Shown here in pieces: positions 16,755 to 23,339 of a DNA stretch of 23,339 nt. The notes beneath the pieces were generated by a model. The model was not told the origin of the DNA. It searched no databases and saw only the letters and a list, made by a program, of their open reading frames with translations. The DNA lies in assembly GCA_000436475.1 (NCBI GenBank), contig FR886134.1, positions 1 through 23,339 on the forward strand, read 5' to 3'. Numbering within the stretch: the stretch's first letter is position 1; each line of letters opens with the position of its first letter. The DNA is from Eubacterium sp. CAG:248. GTDB lineage: Bacteria > Bacillota > Clostridia > Lachnospirales > Lachnospiraceae. Both the position numbers and the translations under genes were made by a program.

Positions 16755-17630
16755 ATGAATATATTATTTTGCGGAGACAGAAATGTTCAGAATGGCCTGC
16801 TTATAGCAGTCCTTTCTCTTTTAGAGAATACGCAGGAGCATTTTGATATATATGTTTTAACCTTGAATATTACTATGAATGAAAAAATATATAGTCCAAT
16901 TGAAGCATCATTTATAGATTATCTTAACAATGAGGTTTCAGCACAATATGATGACAGATTATATATTAAGCTTATAGATACAACAAGTCTTTTTAAAGGC
17001 GAAACACCTGATGCTAATCTGTCAACAAGATTTACACCTTGTTGTATGTTAAGGCTTTTTGCTGATAAGATTGATGAGATTCCTGACAGGATATTATATC
17101 TTGACACAGATATTATATGCAGAAAAGATTTTGGGGATTTTTACTACCAGAATATGGAAGGTGTTGAGCTTGCAGGTGTGCTTGATTACTATGGGAGCTG
17201 GTTTTTTAGAAAAAATATTTTAAAAAGGGATTATCTTAACTCAGGTGTACTTCTTATGAACATGTCAGAGCTAAGAAAAACAGGTCTTCTTAGTAAATGC
17301 CGTCATATGTGTACAACAAAAAAGATGTTTATGCCAGATCAGTCTGCGCTTAACAAGCTTTCGGTGTCAAAACGTATATGTGAAAGAAAATATAATGACC
17401 AGAGAAGGCTTCATATAGATACAGTATTCCAGCATTTTACAACGCATTTTAAGTTCTTTCCATATGTTAGGACGGAAACTGTAAAACCATGGCAGACAGA
17501 GGAAGTGACAACAGTATTACATATACCGGAGACAGAATATAAAGCATTGTTTGACAGATATTATGATGTTAAGAAAAGTATAATGATATCTGATGCTAAG
17601 AAACAGGGAAAGGGAGAATTGTATGTATAA
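16755..17630 (+). CDS. Glycosyltransferase family 8 protein (first of pair)
   Basis: This is a 291-aa GT-A-fold glycosyltransferase of family GT8, whose retaining enzymes use UDP-glucose or UDP-galactose. Visible motifs are the N-terminal MNILFCGDRNV nucleotide-binding strand, the metal-binding DTD (117-119) in RILYLDTDIIC, YLNSGVLLMNM, and MPDQSALNKL. There is no signal peptide or membrane helix, so it works at the cytoplasmic face. ATG 16755 gives the family-like start, with GAGGAG about 12 nt upstream; ATG 16731, eight codons earlier, is possible but lacks a clear site. The C-terminal ~25 residues are basic. It lies 28 nt after the acyltransferase and overlaps the next GT8 gene by 8 nt. 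Confidence 0.88.
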   Translation: MNILFCGDRNVQNGLLIAVLSLLENTQEHFDIYVLTLNITMNEKIYSPIEASFIDYLNNEVSAQYDDRLYIKLIDTTSLFKGETPDANLSTRFTPCCMLRLFADKIDEIPDRILYLDTDIICRKDFGDFYYQNMEGVELAGVLDYYGSWFFRKNILKRDYLNSGVLLMNMSELRKTGLLSKCRHMCTTKKMFMPDQSALNKLSVSKRICERKYNDQRRLHIDTVFQHFTTHFKFFPYVRTETVKPWQTEEVTTVLHIPETEYKALFDRYYDVKKSIMISDAKKQGKGELYV

Positions 17631-18591
17631 CAAAGATGAATTAATACCAATATTTTTTACAATAGATGATGGATATGCACCATATCTTCACGTTGCACTT
17701 ATATCACTTATAGAGAATGCTTCAGAGGATAGAAAGTATAAGATTATAGTTGTATATCAGGAGCTTAACGAAGAAAACAGAAATAATCTTGCAGCTTTGG
17801 TAAAGAATCATCAAAACTTTGAGATTGAGTTTAAGTATATGAAACAGAGCCTTGATATGATAACAGACAGAATTGAGAACAGGCTTCGTTCAGATTACTT
17901 TACAATGACTATATATTTTAGAATATTTATACCGGATATGTACCCAGAATATGATAAGGCTATATATATAGACAGTGATATAGTAGTGCCTGGTGATATA
18001 TCAGAGTTATATGATACAGATATGCATAATAATCTTATTGGTGTTGTTAAGGATGGCTCGGTTAATGACGTTGCGGAGCTTCAAAGATACATGACAGAGT
18101 CACTTGGACTTAAGCTTGGCGATTATTTTAATTCTGGTATGCTTCTTATGAATATGAAGGAACTGCGCAATGTAAAGCTTGCAGAGCATTTTCTTTATCT
18201 TCTTAATAAGTACCACTTTGATTGTGTTGCACCAGATCAGGATTATCTTAATTCTATGTGTTATGGAAAGATAGAGTATCTTGATTCGTGCTGGGATGCA
18301 ATGCCTAACAGGAATAAGCCGGAGATTAAGAATCCTAAGATTATTCACTATAACCTGTTTGATAAGCCTTGGTGCTATGATGATATACAGTATCAGGATT
18401 ATTTCTGGAAATATGCCAGACAGTCTGTATATTATGACCAGATAAAAGCATTTAAGGCTGCTTATACAGATAAGCAGAAGGAGGATGACCATACACATCT
18501 TCTGGATCTTTTCAGAAGAGCAGGAACTAACGCTGATACAGAGGTTACATTTAGAAAAGTGCTTGAAAGTGGAGAAAAGATAAGATTATGA
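17623..18591 (+). CDS. Glycosyltransferase family 8 protein (second of pair)
   Basis: This is a 322-aa GT8 glycosyltransferase, related to but clearly different from its neighbour. Motifs are IPIFFTIDDGYAPYLHVAL at the N-terminus, the metal-binding DSD in AIYIDSDIVVPGDISELYD, DYFNSGMLLMNMKELR, APDQDYLN, and the late metal-ligand block IIHYNLFDKPW that is canonical for LgtC-like GT8 enzymes. This last block makes it the more classical family member of the two. ATG 17623 has GGGAG 6 nt upstream and overlaps the preceding stop by 8 nt. Its TGA overlaps the ATG of the following acyltransferase by 4 nt (ATGA). The close coupling implies a joint product. Confidence 0.92.
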   Translation: MYNKDELIPIFFTIDDGYAPYLHVALISLIENASEDRKYKIIVVYQELNEENRNNLAALVKNHQNFEIEFKYMKQSLDMITDRIENRLRSDYFTMTIYFRIFIPDMYPEYDKAIYIDSDIVVPGDISELYDTDMHNNLIGVVKDGSVNDVAELQRYMTESLGLKLGDYFNSGMLLMNMKELRNVKLAEHFLYLLNKYHFDCVAPDQDYLNSMCYGKIEYLDSCWDAMPNRNKPEIKNPKIIHYNLFDKPWCYDDIQYQDYFWKYARQSVYYDQIKAFKAAYTDKQKEDDHTHLLDLFRRAGTNADTEVTFRKVLESGEKIRL

Positions 18592-19457
18592 TTCTGGGTG
18601 GCAGTAAAAAAGAGGTTATTAAGAATATAAAAGAAGCAGCAGATACTGGAAGATTCAACGATAAAGTGGAAACGGGAGATCCTGAATTAAGTACTGCACA
18701 ACGCAAAAGATTACTTGGAAAGTATGTAAAACAACGTAATGAGCTTCCGTATCATTATCGTAACGGGATGGCAAGACGTATAGTAGATATCGTGACGTTT
18801 GGCGTTAATATAAGAACAAAGGTTGTTGGAGCTGAAAAGATAAAGAACATAAAAACAGGAGCTATAATAACAAGTAATCATTTTAATCCAGTAGATACAA
18901 CTATTGTCCGTTATGGCATAAAGAAAGTCAGAAAATACAGAATGTTCATCATAAGTCAGGATACTAACTTTGCTATGAAGGGACTGGTTGGCTTCCTTAT
19001 GAGATATGCTGATGAGATACCTATAAGTAAAGATAAGGAATATATGAACAGACATTTTTACCGGACACTGAATAATCTGCTTGTAAACAAGCACGAATAT
19101 ATCCTTATATATCCTGAGCAGGAAATGTGGCTTAATTATCGTAAACCAAGGCCACCAAAGCGTGGTGCGTATCTGTATGCTGCTAAGTTTAATGTTCCTA
19201 TAATATCATGTTTTGTTGAGATGGTTGATACAGATAAGGACGACACAAAGGAGTTTAAGAAGGTTAAATATGTACTTCATATATTAGATCCGATATATCC
19301 TGATCCTGAGAAAAATGAACGGGATAACAGCTTTGATATGATGAGAAGGGACTATATGCAGAAAAAGGAAGCATATGAAAAAGCATATGGAAAGCCTCTT
19401 GAATATGCCTTTGAACCGTCTGATATCGCAGGCTGGAAGGGCGAAGAGCTTGAATAA
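18588..19457 (+). CDS. PlsC-like acyltransferase (second of pair)
   Basis: This is a 289-aa PlsC/LPLAT-superfamily acyltransferase. The catalytic HX4D is intact as NHFNPVD (H98, D103). As in the first operon gene, the FPEGTR block is replaced, here by YPEQEMWLNYRKPRP (175-189). The SQDTNFAMKGLVGFLMRYADEIPIS segment aligns with the equivalent block in the paralogue. The N-terminal ~60 residues are charged and helical, and no strong membrane helix is visible, only a weakly hydrophobic stretch near 64-75. It starts within the stop codon of the second GT8 gene (ATGA overlap) with only a weak ribosome binding site, so its expression is probably translationally coupled. A strong terminator follows the gene. 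Confidence 0.85.
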   Translation: MILGGSKKEVIKNIKEAADTGRFNDKVETGDPELSTAQRKRLLGKYVKQRNELPYHYRNGMARRIVDIVTFGVNIRTKVVGAEKIKNIKTGAIITSNHFNPVDTTIVRYGIKKVRKYRMFIISQDTNFAMKGLVGFLMRYADEIPISKDKEYMNRHFYRTLNNLLVNKHEYILIYPEQEMWLNYRKPRPPKRGAYLYAAKFNVPIISCFVEMVDTDKDDTKEFKKVKYVLHILDPIYPDPEKNERDNSFDMMRRDYMQKKEAYEKAYGKPLEYAFEPSDIAGWKGEELE

Positions 19458-19502
19458 CATATAAATATTCAGTAACATAATATTATTTATGACATATCTA
19501 TG

Positions 19503-19542
19503 ACACATCTGTCAGGCAATATACCTGATGGATGTGTTTTTT
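19503..19542 (+). terminator. Rho-independent terminator of the acyltransferase-GT8 operon
   Basis: A 14-bp stem (19503-19516 with 19524-19537, including two G-U pairs) closes a 7-nt loop and runs into TTTTTT. It lies 46 nt after the last gene of the operon. A longer csoR reading frame begins inside it, which is one reason to reject that start. Confidence 0.92.
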
Positions 19543-19578
19543 AATGAGAAAATATATCAGCAGCTGTCCGAAAAATAC

Positions 19579-19607
19579 TTGCAATATACCCGGTGGGGGT
19601 ATATATT
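19579..19607 (+). promoter_or_regulatory. csoR promoter
   Basis: TTGCAA (19579-19584), a 17-nt spacer and TATATT (19602-19607) face csoR. The spacer is almost entirely occupied by the CsoR-type inverted repeat. Confidence 0.75.
19584..19604. promoter_or_regulatory. CsoR operator
   Basis: ATATACCC (19584-19591) and GGGTATAT (19597-19604) form a perfect 8-bp inverted repeat around GGTGG. This matches the G/C-core, A/T-flank layout of known CsoR operators (TACCCC...GGGGTA). It lies between the -35 and -10 boxes of the csoR promoter, so apo-CsoR would block RNA polymerase and Cu(I) would relieve this. Confidence 0.85.
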
Positions 19608-19656
19608 ATATGTGGAAATATTAATAACTGTTAAGATTAAGGACAAGGAGAAAGGT

Positions 19657-19962
19657 ATGGCAGAGGATAAAAAATGTTGTTGTAAAAAAAAGAAAGAACG
19701 TACTGATTCAGAAAAAAAGCTGCTTTTAAACAGATTAAAAAGAATAGAAGGCCAGATAAGGGGAATATATGGTATGGTTGAGGATGATGCATATTGTATA
19801 GATATTCTTAATCAGTCGTTAGCAGCTAATGCTGCATTGACAGCATTTGATAAAGCATTGTTGTCTAATCATATAAAGACATGTGTGGTTGAAGATATTA
19901 AAAATGGTGATGATGAAGTCGTAGATGAACTTGTCATGACACTGCAGAAGTTTATGAAGTAA
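19657..19962 (+). CDS. csoR: Copper-sensing transcriptional repressor CsoR
   Basis: This is a 101-aa all-alpha CsoR/RcnR-family repressor. The Cu(I) ligand triad is intact with canonical spacing: C47, H72 and C76 (compare C45/H70/C74 in Bacillus subtilis CsoR). This separates it from the nickel/cobalt and formaldehyde sensors of the family. The DNA-contact region LLNRLKRIEGQIRGIYGMVE (23-42) is typical. An extra CCC at 7-9, followed by a Lys run, may add metal binding. ATG 19657 has AAGGAGAAAGG directly upstream; the longer frame from 19528 would start in the preceding terminator and is rejected. A matching operator lies in its own promoter, and copper-export genes follow. Confidence 0.95.
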   Translation: MAEDKKCCCKKKKERTDSEKKLLLNRLKRIEGQIRGIYGMVEDDAYCIDILNQSLAANAALTAFDKALLSNHIKTCVVEDIKNGDDEVVDELVMTLQKFMK

Positions 19963-19989
19963 GTTTTTTGTTTTATCAATAAAGAGAAG

Positions 19990-20105
19990 AGACTTATGAG
20001 CTTACAAATATATAGGATACCCGGGTCAAAAGGTCTAAGCTCATAGGTGTGTGAGTGCGTAGCACGAAACAATCTGTAGGTATCAAAGTCGTGGGATTTT
20101 GCTCC
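19990..20105 (+). other. Palindrome-rich, probably structured intergenic block (candidate RNA element)
   Basis: Between csoR and the membrane-tethered HMA gene lies a block visibly more GC-rich than the surrounding spacers. A 12-bp helix is possible between 19992-20003 and 20037-20048 (including one G-U pair), with ACCCGGGT in its loop. A GTGC/GCAC hairpin follows at 20055-20065, then a tight 7-bp hairpin at 20084-20101 (CAAAGTC, loop GTGG, GATTTTG). No U tract follows, so it is not a simple terminator. A 16-codon frame from 19996 lacks a good ribosome binding site. I do not recognise a known riboswitch. A cis-acting RNA leader for the copper-export genes or a dispersed intergenic element are both possible. 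Confidence 0.4.
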
Positions 20106-20161
20106 AGACATCATATATAATGAAATGTCAGGAAAAGAATAAAAGGAAAAGAGGTATGAAT

Positions 20162-20524
20162 ATGGGAACAGCGGTTATATTAGTAGTACTTGTTATTATA
20201 GTTGTATTTGCAGTCAGAAGTGGTATTAAACATGGAAAAGGTGAAGGTGGCTGCTGCGGTGGTGGTAGTTCGGTAAAAGAAGATAAAAAAGTGCTTACTG
20301 GTGATATTATTGCTACTAAAATAGTAAGTATTGAAGGAATGCATTGTGAAAACTGCAAAAATAGTATCGAACATCAGATAAACAGAATAGATGGAGCATC
20401 ATGCGAGGTTAATCTAAAAAAGAAAACAGCTGTCATAAAGCTGGATAAGCTTGTTGATGATGATACCATAAGAAGATCTATAGAAAGACTTGATTTTAAG
20501 GTTTTGGATATAAAGAATGCATAA
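20162..20524 (+). CDS. Membrane-tethered heavy-metal-associated (HMA) domain protein
   Basis: This is a 120-aa protein with one N-terminal membrane helix (about 3-18), a short basic segment, a CCGGG Cys-Gly patch (31-35) and then an HMA domain (about 50-118) with the metal site MHCENC (60-65). The N-terminal part resembles the small FeoB-associated Cys-rich membrane proteins, here joined to a copper-chaperone fold. A role as a membrane-anchored Cu(I) chaperone delivering to CopA is inferred from its position between csoR and copA. ATG 20162 has AGAGG at 20150-20154 with 7-nt spacing; ATG 20156 is also possible. The longer frame starting at TTG 20099 would begin in the structured block and is rejected. 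Confidence 0.82.
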   Translation: MGTAVILVVLVIIVVFAVRSGIKHGKGEGGCCGGGSSVKEDKKVLTGDIIATKIVSIEGMHCENCKNSIEHQINRIDGASCEVNLKKKTAVIKLDKLVDDDTIRRSIERLDFKVLDIKNA

Positions 20525-20577
20525 TATATTTAATCCATGTTTATAAATTAGGTAAGAAGTCAGAAAGGATAATAAAT

Positions 20578-23286
20578 ATGCAACAGTATAATGTAACAGG
20601 AATGACGTGTGCAGCCTGCCAGGCAAGGGTTGAAAAGGCTGTGGCAAAGGTAGATGGTGTCACAAGCTGTTCAGTAAGTCTTCTTACGAATTCTATGGGA
20701 GTAGAAGGAACGGCTATGGCACAGGATATAATAAAAGCAGTAGAGGATGCAGGATATGGAGCATCTGAAAGGAATGAAGGAGCAAAGTCTTTTGACGGAC
20801 ATAGTGGAAATTCAGTTATATCAGGTCTTGAAGAATCTCTTAAGGATACAACAACTCCGTTATTAGCTAAAAGACTTGTGGCATCTTTAGTATTTCTGCT
20901 GATACTTATGTATTTTAGCATGGGACATATGATGTGGGGATGGCCGCTTCCTAAAGTGCTAGAAGATAATCATGTGGCTATGGGACTTATCCAGATGTTA
21001 CTTACGATTATTATTATGGTAATCAATCAGCACTTTTTTATAAGTGGTATTAAAAGTGCTCTTCATGGTTCACCAAACATGGATACGCTTGTTGCACTAG
21101 GCTCTGGCGCAGCATTTTTATACAGTACATATGCGCTTTTTGCCATGACAGATGCACAGCTGCATATGGATATGGATAAGGTCATGCACTATATGCATGA
21201 GTTTTATTTTGAATCAGCAGCTATGATTCTTACGCTGATTACCATAGGCAAGATGCTTGAGGCGCATTCAAAGGGAAAAACAACGGATGCACTTAAGAGC
21301 CTTATGAAGCTTGCTGCAACAACGGCAACTATAATTATAGATGGAGAAGAAAAACAGGTTCCTGTGGAACAGGTATCAAAGGGCGATATATTTGTAGTTA
21401 AACCGGGTGAGAATATACCAGTAGATGGAGAAATCATAGAAGGAAGCAGTGCGGTTAATGAATCAGCACTTACAGGTGAGAGTATACCAGTAGATAAAAC
21501 CGCTGGAGATACAATATCCGCAGCAACGCTTAACACATCAGGATATCTTAAGTGCAAGGCAACAAGAGTTGGGGAGGATACAACTCTTTCGCAGATAATC
21601 CAGATGGTCAGTGATGCAGCAGCAACAAAGGCACCTATAGCAAAGATAGCCGATAAGGTTTCAGGGGTATTCGTGCCTGCTGTTATAGCTATTGCATTTG
21701 TCACTATAGTTATCTGGCTTATAGCAGGACAAAGCATAGGCTTTGCGCTTGCAAGGGGAATATCAGTGCTTGTAATAAGCTGTCCTTGTGCCCTCGGACT
21801 TGCAACACCAGTAGCTATTATGGTAGGAAATGGTGTAGGTGCAAAGAATGGAATTATGTTTAAGACTGCTATATCGCTTGAACAGACAGGAAAGATGCAG
21901 ATAGCTGCACTTGATAAGACTGGTACTATAACAGCTGGTGAACCGGTTGTTACAGATGTAATACCGGATTCAGGAATAAGTACACATAAGCTTGTATCTA
22001 TAGCTAAAATGCTTGAAGCAAGAAGTGAGCATCCACTTGCAAAGGCAATAGTCAATTATGATATGAAGCAGATGGAAAACGACAATAATACAGTTGATTA
22101 TGATTCAATACTCACGATAACTGAATCAAAGGCAGTTGCTGGAAATGGACTTTCTGGACAGGCAGTCTGCAATGCTGATATACCTAAAGAGAATGTTAAG
22201 GCATCAGACAGGCTTGAACTTTATGGCGGTAATGCCAGATATGTAAGCCAGATAATTGATATACCATCAGATATGATAAAGATATCTGAGCAGTTATCAG
22301 ATGATGGAAAGACACCGATGTTTTTTGCAACGGATAAAGAATTCTTAGGAATAATCGCTGTTGCTGATACGATAAAGGAAGATAGTCAAGAAGCTATAAA
22401 GCAGCTTAAGGATATGGGACTTTATGTAGTAATGATAACAGGAGATAACGAAAAAAGTGCCAATGCCATTGGAAAAATAGCAGGAGTTGATGAGGTCGTT
22501 GCAGGAGTTCTTCCAGATGGAAAGGAAAAGGAGATACGAAGACTTAAAAAGTATGGCAGGGTTATAATGGTAGGTGATGGTATCAATGATGCGCCGGCTT
22601 TAACAACAGCTGATATAGGAATAGCTATCGGTGCCGGTACAGATGTTGCTATTGATGCGGCAGATGTAGTGCTTATGAAAAGCAGGTTAAGTGATGTAGC
22701 AGCAGCTATCAGGCTTAGCCATAGAACCATAAGAAATATACATGAGAATCTGTTCTGGGCATTTATATATAATATTATAGGAATCCCACTTGCGGCAGGA
22801 GCGTGGATACATCTTCTTGGATGGCAGATGTATCCTATGTTTGGTGCAGCGGCCATGAGTCTTTCAAGCTTCTGTGTAGTAACTAATGCGCTAAGGCTTA
22901 ATCTTGTTAAGGTATATGATACTTCAAGAGATTCAAGGTATAAAAAAACTGCACATAGAAAAGGACTTATAGTTAATAACACCGGTGTAAAAAACACAGG
23001 TGTTTATGCCGGAGACGGCAATAAAGATAATATATCTTATAAAAATGATGAAGAAAAGAAAGAGGTAACTATTATGACAAAGACAATGAATATTGAAGGA
23101 ATGATGTGTGGACATTGCGAGGCAAGAGTAAAAAAGGCGTTAGAAGCAGTAAGCGGAGTAAGCGAAGCAGTAGTAAGCCATGAAAATGGTACAGCAGTTG
23201 TTACACTTACACAGGATGTCTCAGATGATGTGCTTAAGAAGGCAGTAGAAGACCAGGATTATAAGGTTACGGGAATTACAGCCTGA
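20578..23286 (+). CDS. copA: Copper-translocating P-type ATPase with N- and C-terminal HMA domains
   Basis: This is a 902-aa P1B-1 ATPase that exports Cu(I) from the cytoplasm. Domain order: HMA with CAAC (11-14); first membrane pair with the Met-rich SMGHMMWGW; TM3-4; actuator with TGE (299-301); TM5; TM6 with CPC (402-404); phosphorylation loop with DKTGT (446-450), HP (485-486), TGD (621-623) and GDGIND (666-671); then the Cu(I)-type TM7 YN and TM8 MSLSS signatures. After a polar linker (about 778-832) a second HMA with MMCGHC (842-847) follows. That C-terminal HMA has its own in-frame ATG and ribosome binding site, so it may also be made separately. AGAAAGGA precedes ATG 20578. Probably regulated by CsoR. 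Confidence 0.96.
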   Translation: MQQYNVTGMTCAACQARVEKAVAKVDGVTSCSVSLLTNSMGVEGTAMAQDIIKAVEDAGYGASERNEGAKSFDGHSGNSVISGLEESLKDTTTPLLAKRLVASLVFLLILMYFSMGHMMWGWPLPKVLEDNHVAMGLIQMLLTIIIMVINQHFFISGIKSALHGSPNMDTLVALGSGAAFLYSTYALFAMTDAQLHMDMDKVMHYMHEFYFESAAMILTLITIGKMLEAHSKGKTTDALKSLMKLAATTATIIIDGEEKQVPVEQVSKGDIFVVKPGENIPVDGEIIEGSSAVNESALTGESIPVDKTAGDTISAATLNTSGYLKCKATRVGEDTTLSQIIQMVSDAAATKAPIAKIADKVSGVFVPAVIAIAFVTIVIWLIAGQSIGFALARGISVLVISCPCALGLATPVAIMVGNGVGAKNGIMFKTAISLEQTGKMQIAALDKTGTITAGEPVVTDVIPDSGISTHKLVSIAKMLEARSEHPLAKAIVNYDMKQMENDNNTVDYDSILTITESKAVAGNGLSGQAVCNADIPKENVKASDRLELYGGNARYVSQIIDIPSDMIKISEQLSDDGKTPMFFATDKEFLGIIAVADTIKEDSQEAIKQLKDMGLYVVMITGDNEKSANAIGKIAGVDEVVAGVLPDGKEKEIRRLKKYGRVIMVGDGINDAPALTTADIGIAIGAGTDVAIDAADVVLMKSRLSDVAAAIRLSHRTIRNIHENLFWAFIYNIIGIPLAAGAWIHLLGWQMYPMFGAAAMSLSSFCVVTNALRLNLVKVYDTSRDSRYKKTAHRKGLIVNNTGVKNTGVYAGDGNKDNISYKNDEEKKEVTIMTKTMNIEGMMCGHCEARVKKALEAVSGVSEAVVSHENGTAVVTLTQDVSDDVLKKAVEDQDYKVTGITA
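22978..23004 (+). repeat. Hairpin in the copA linker coding region
   Basis: AACACCGGTGT (22978-22988) and ACACAGGTGTT (22994-23004) pair at 10 of 11 positions around an AAAAA loop. It encodes the NTGV-K-NTGV repeat of the linker between the ATPase core and the C-terminal HMA domain. It could be a remnant of a copA-copZ intergenic hairpin or could modulate translation of the tail. Confidence 0.6.
23074..23286 (+). CDS. Possible internally initiated CopZ-like copper chaperone
   Basis: Within the copA frame, AGAGG (23061-23065) stands 8 nt before an in-frame ATG at 23074. Initiation there would give a 70-aa single HMA protein starting MTKTMNIEGMMCGHC, which has the size and form of free CopZ. 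The preceding linker is polar and poorly structured, as expected for a former intergenic junction. Whether it is made as a separate protein is not shown by the sequence; it may only be a domain of CopA. Confidence 0.4.
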   Translation: MTKTMNIEGMMCGHCEARVKKALEAVSGVSEAVVSHENGTAVVTLTQDVSDDVLKKAVEDQDYKVTGITA

Positions 23287-23339
23287 AATTAAATGGTTGT
23301 GTAGCAAACATTCTTAACGTACGGACGACAGCATATATG

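Noticed and set aside
19528..19656. N-terminal extension of CsoR
   Set aside because: It would begin in the upstream terminator and run through the csoR promoter and operator; ATG 19657 has a strong ribosome binding site and gives the normal family length.
20099..20161. N-terminal extension of the membrane HMA protein
   Set aside because: It starts at a TTG in the structured block and places charged residues before the membrane helix; ATG 20162 or 20156 is better supported.
21204..22055. 283-codon frame opposite copA
   Set aside because: Antisense to invariant P-type ATPase motifs (TGE, CPC, DKTGT); no independent coding evidence.
23287..23339. Possible start of a further gene at the window edge
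   Set aside because: Only 53 nt remain, with no clear ribosome binding site and start or terminator.

Overview
This 23.3-kb window looks like chromosomal DNA of an anaerobic, low-GC Gram-positive gut bacterium, most probably a member of the Lachnospiraceae (Clostridia, Bacillota). The reasons are the AT-rich sequence, AGA/ATA-rich codon use, strong GGAGG-type ribosome binding sites and the gene content: an AGCS symporter, a MATE pump, a CotF/ferritin-like protein, an aldo/keto reductase carrying 4Fe-4S clusters, CsoR, and CopA with a C-terminal HMA domain. The genus assignment is inference. I see no rRNA, tRNA, insertion sequence, phage gene or CRISPR array.

Layout. (1) 1-4595: a promoter and a 20/40-bp tandem-repeat leader, a membrane-anchored metallophosphoesterase, a MATE exporter and a sodium:alanine/glycine-type symporter that ends in a strong terminator. 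(2) 4745-8735: an apparent carbohydrate locus with a sialidase-like beta-propeller protein, an FCD-type GntR regulator and two overlapping paralogous esterases. (3) 8791-10674: a YczE/YitT-like membrane protein divergent from a LysR regulator. (4) 10719-12740: a 72-aa protein of unknown function, an Fe-S aldo/keto reductase and a ferritin-like protein, closed by a terminator. (5) 12772-15702: MarR regulator, citrate synthase and a lysophospholipase-like hydrolase behind a near-consensus promoter with an operator-like inverted repeat. (6) 15825-19542: a tight four-gene operon, acyltransferase - GT8 - GT8 - acyltransferase, with its own promoter, several palindromes and a strong terminator. (7) 19579-23286: a copper-homeostasis locus with an autoregulatory-looking CsoR, a structured intergenic block, a membrane-tethered HMA protein and the Cu(I) ATPase CopA with a CopZ-like tail.

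The most interesting parts are: the PlsC-GT8-GT8-PlsC operon, which looks like a dedicated pathway for an acylated glycolipid or lipoglycan; the palindrome-rich block between csoR and the downstream copper genes, which may be a structured RNA; and the 3' end of copA, where an internal ribosome binding site and ATG could release a free 70-aa CopZ chaperone. All functions are assigned from motifs read by eye. Many starts were moved downstream of the longest open frame because a ribosome binding site and family-typical N-terminus favour the internal start.
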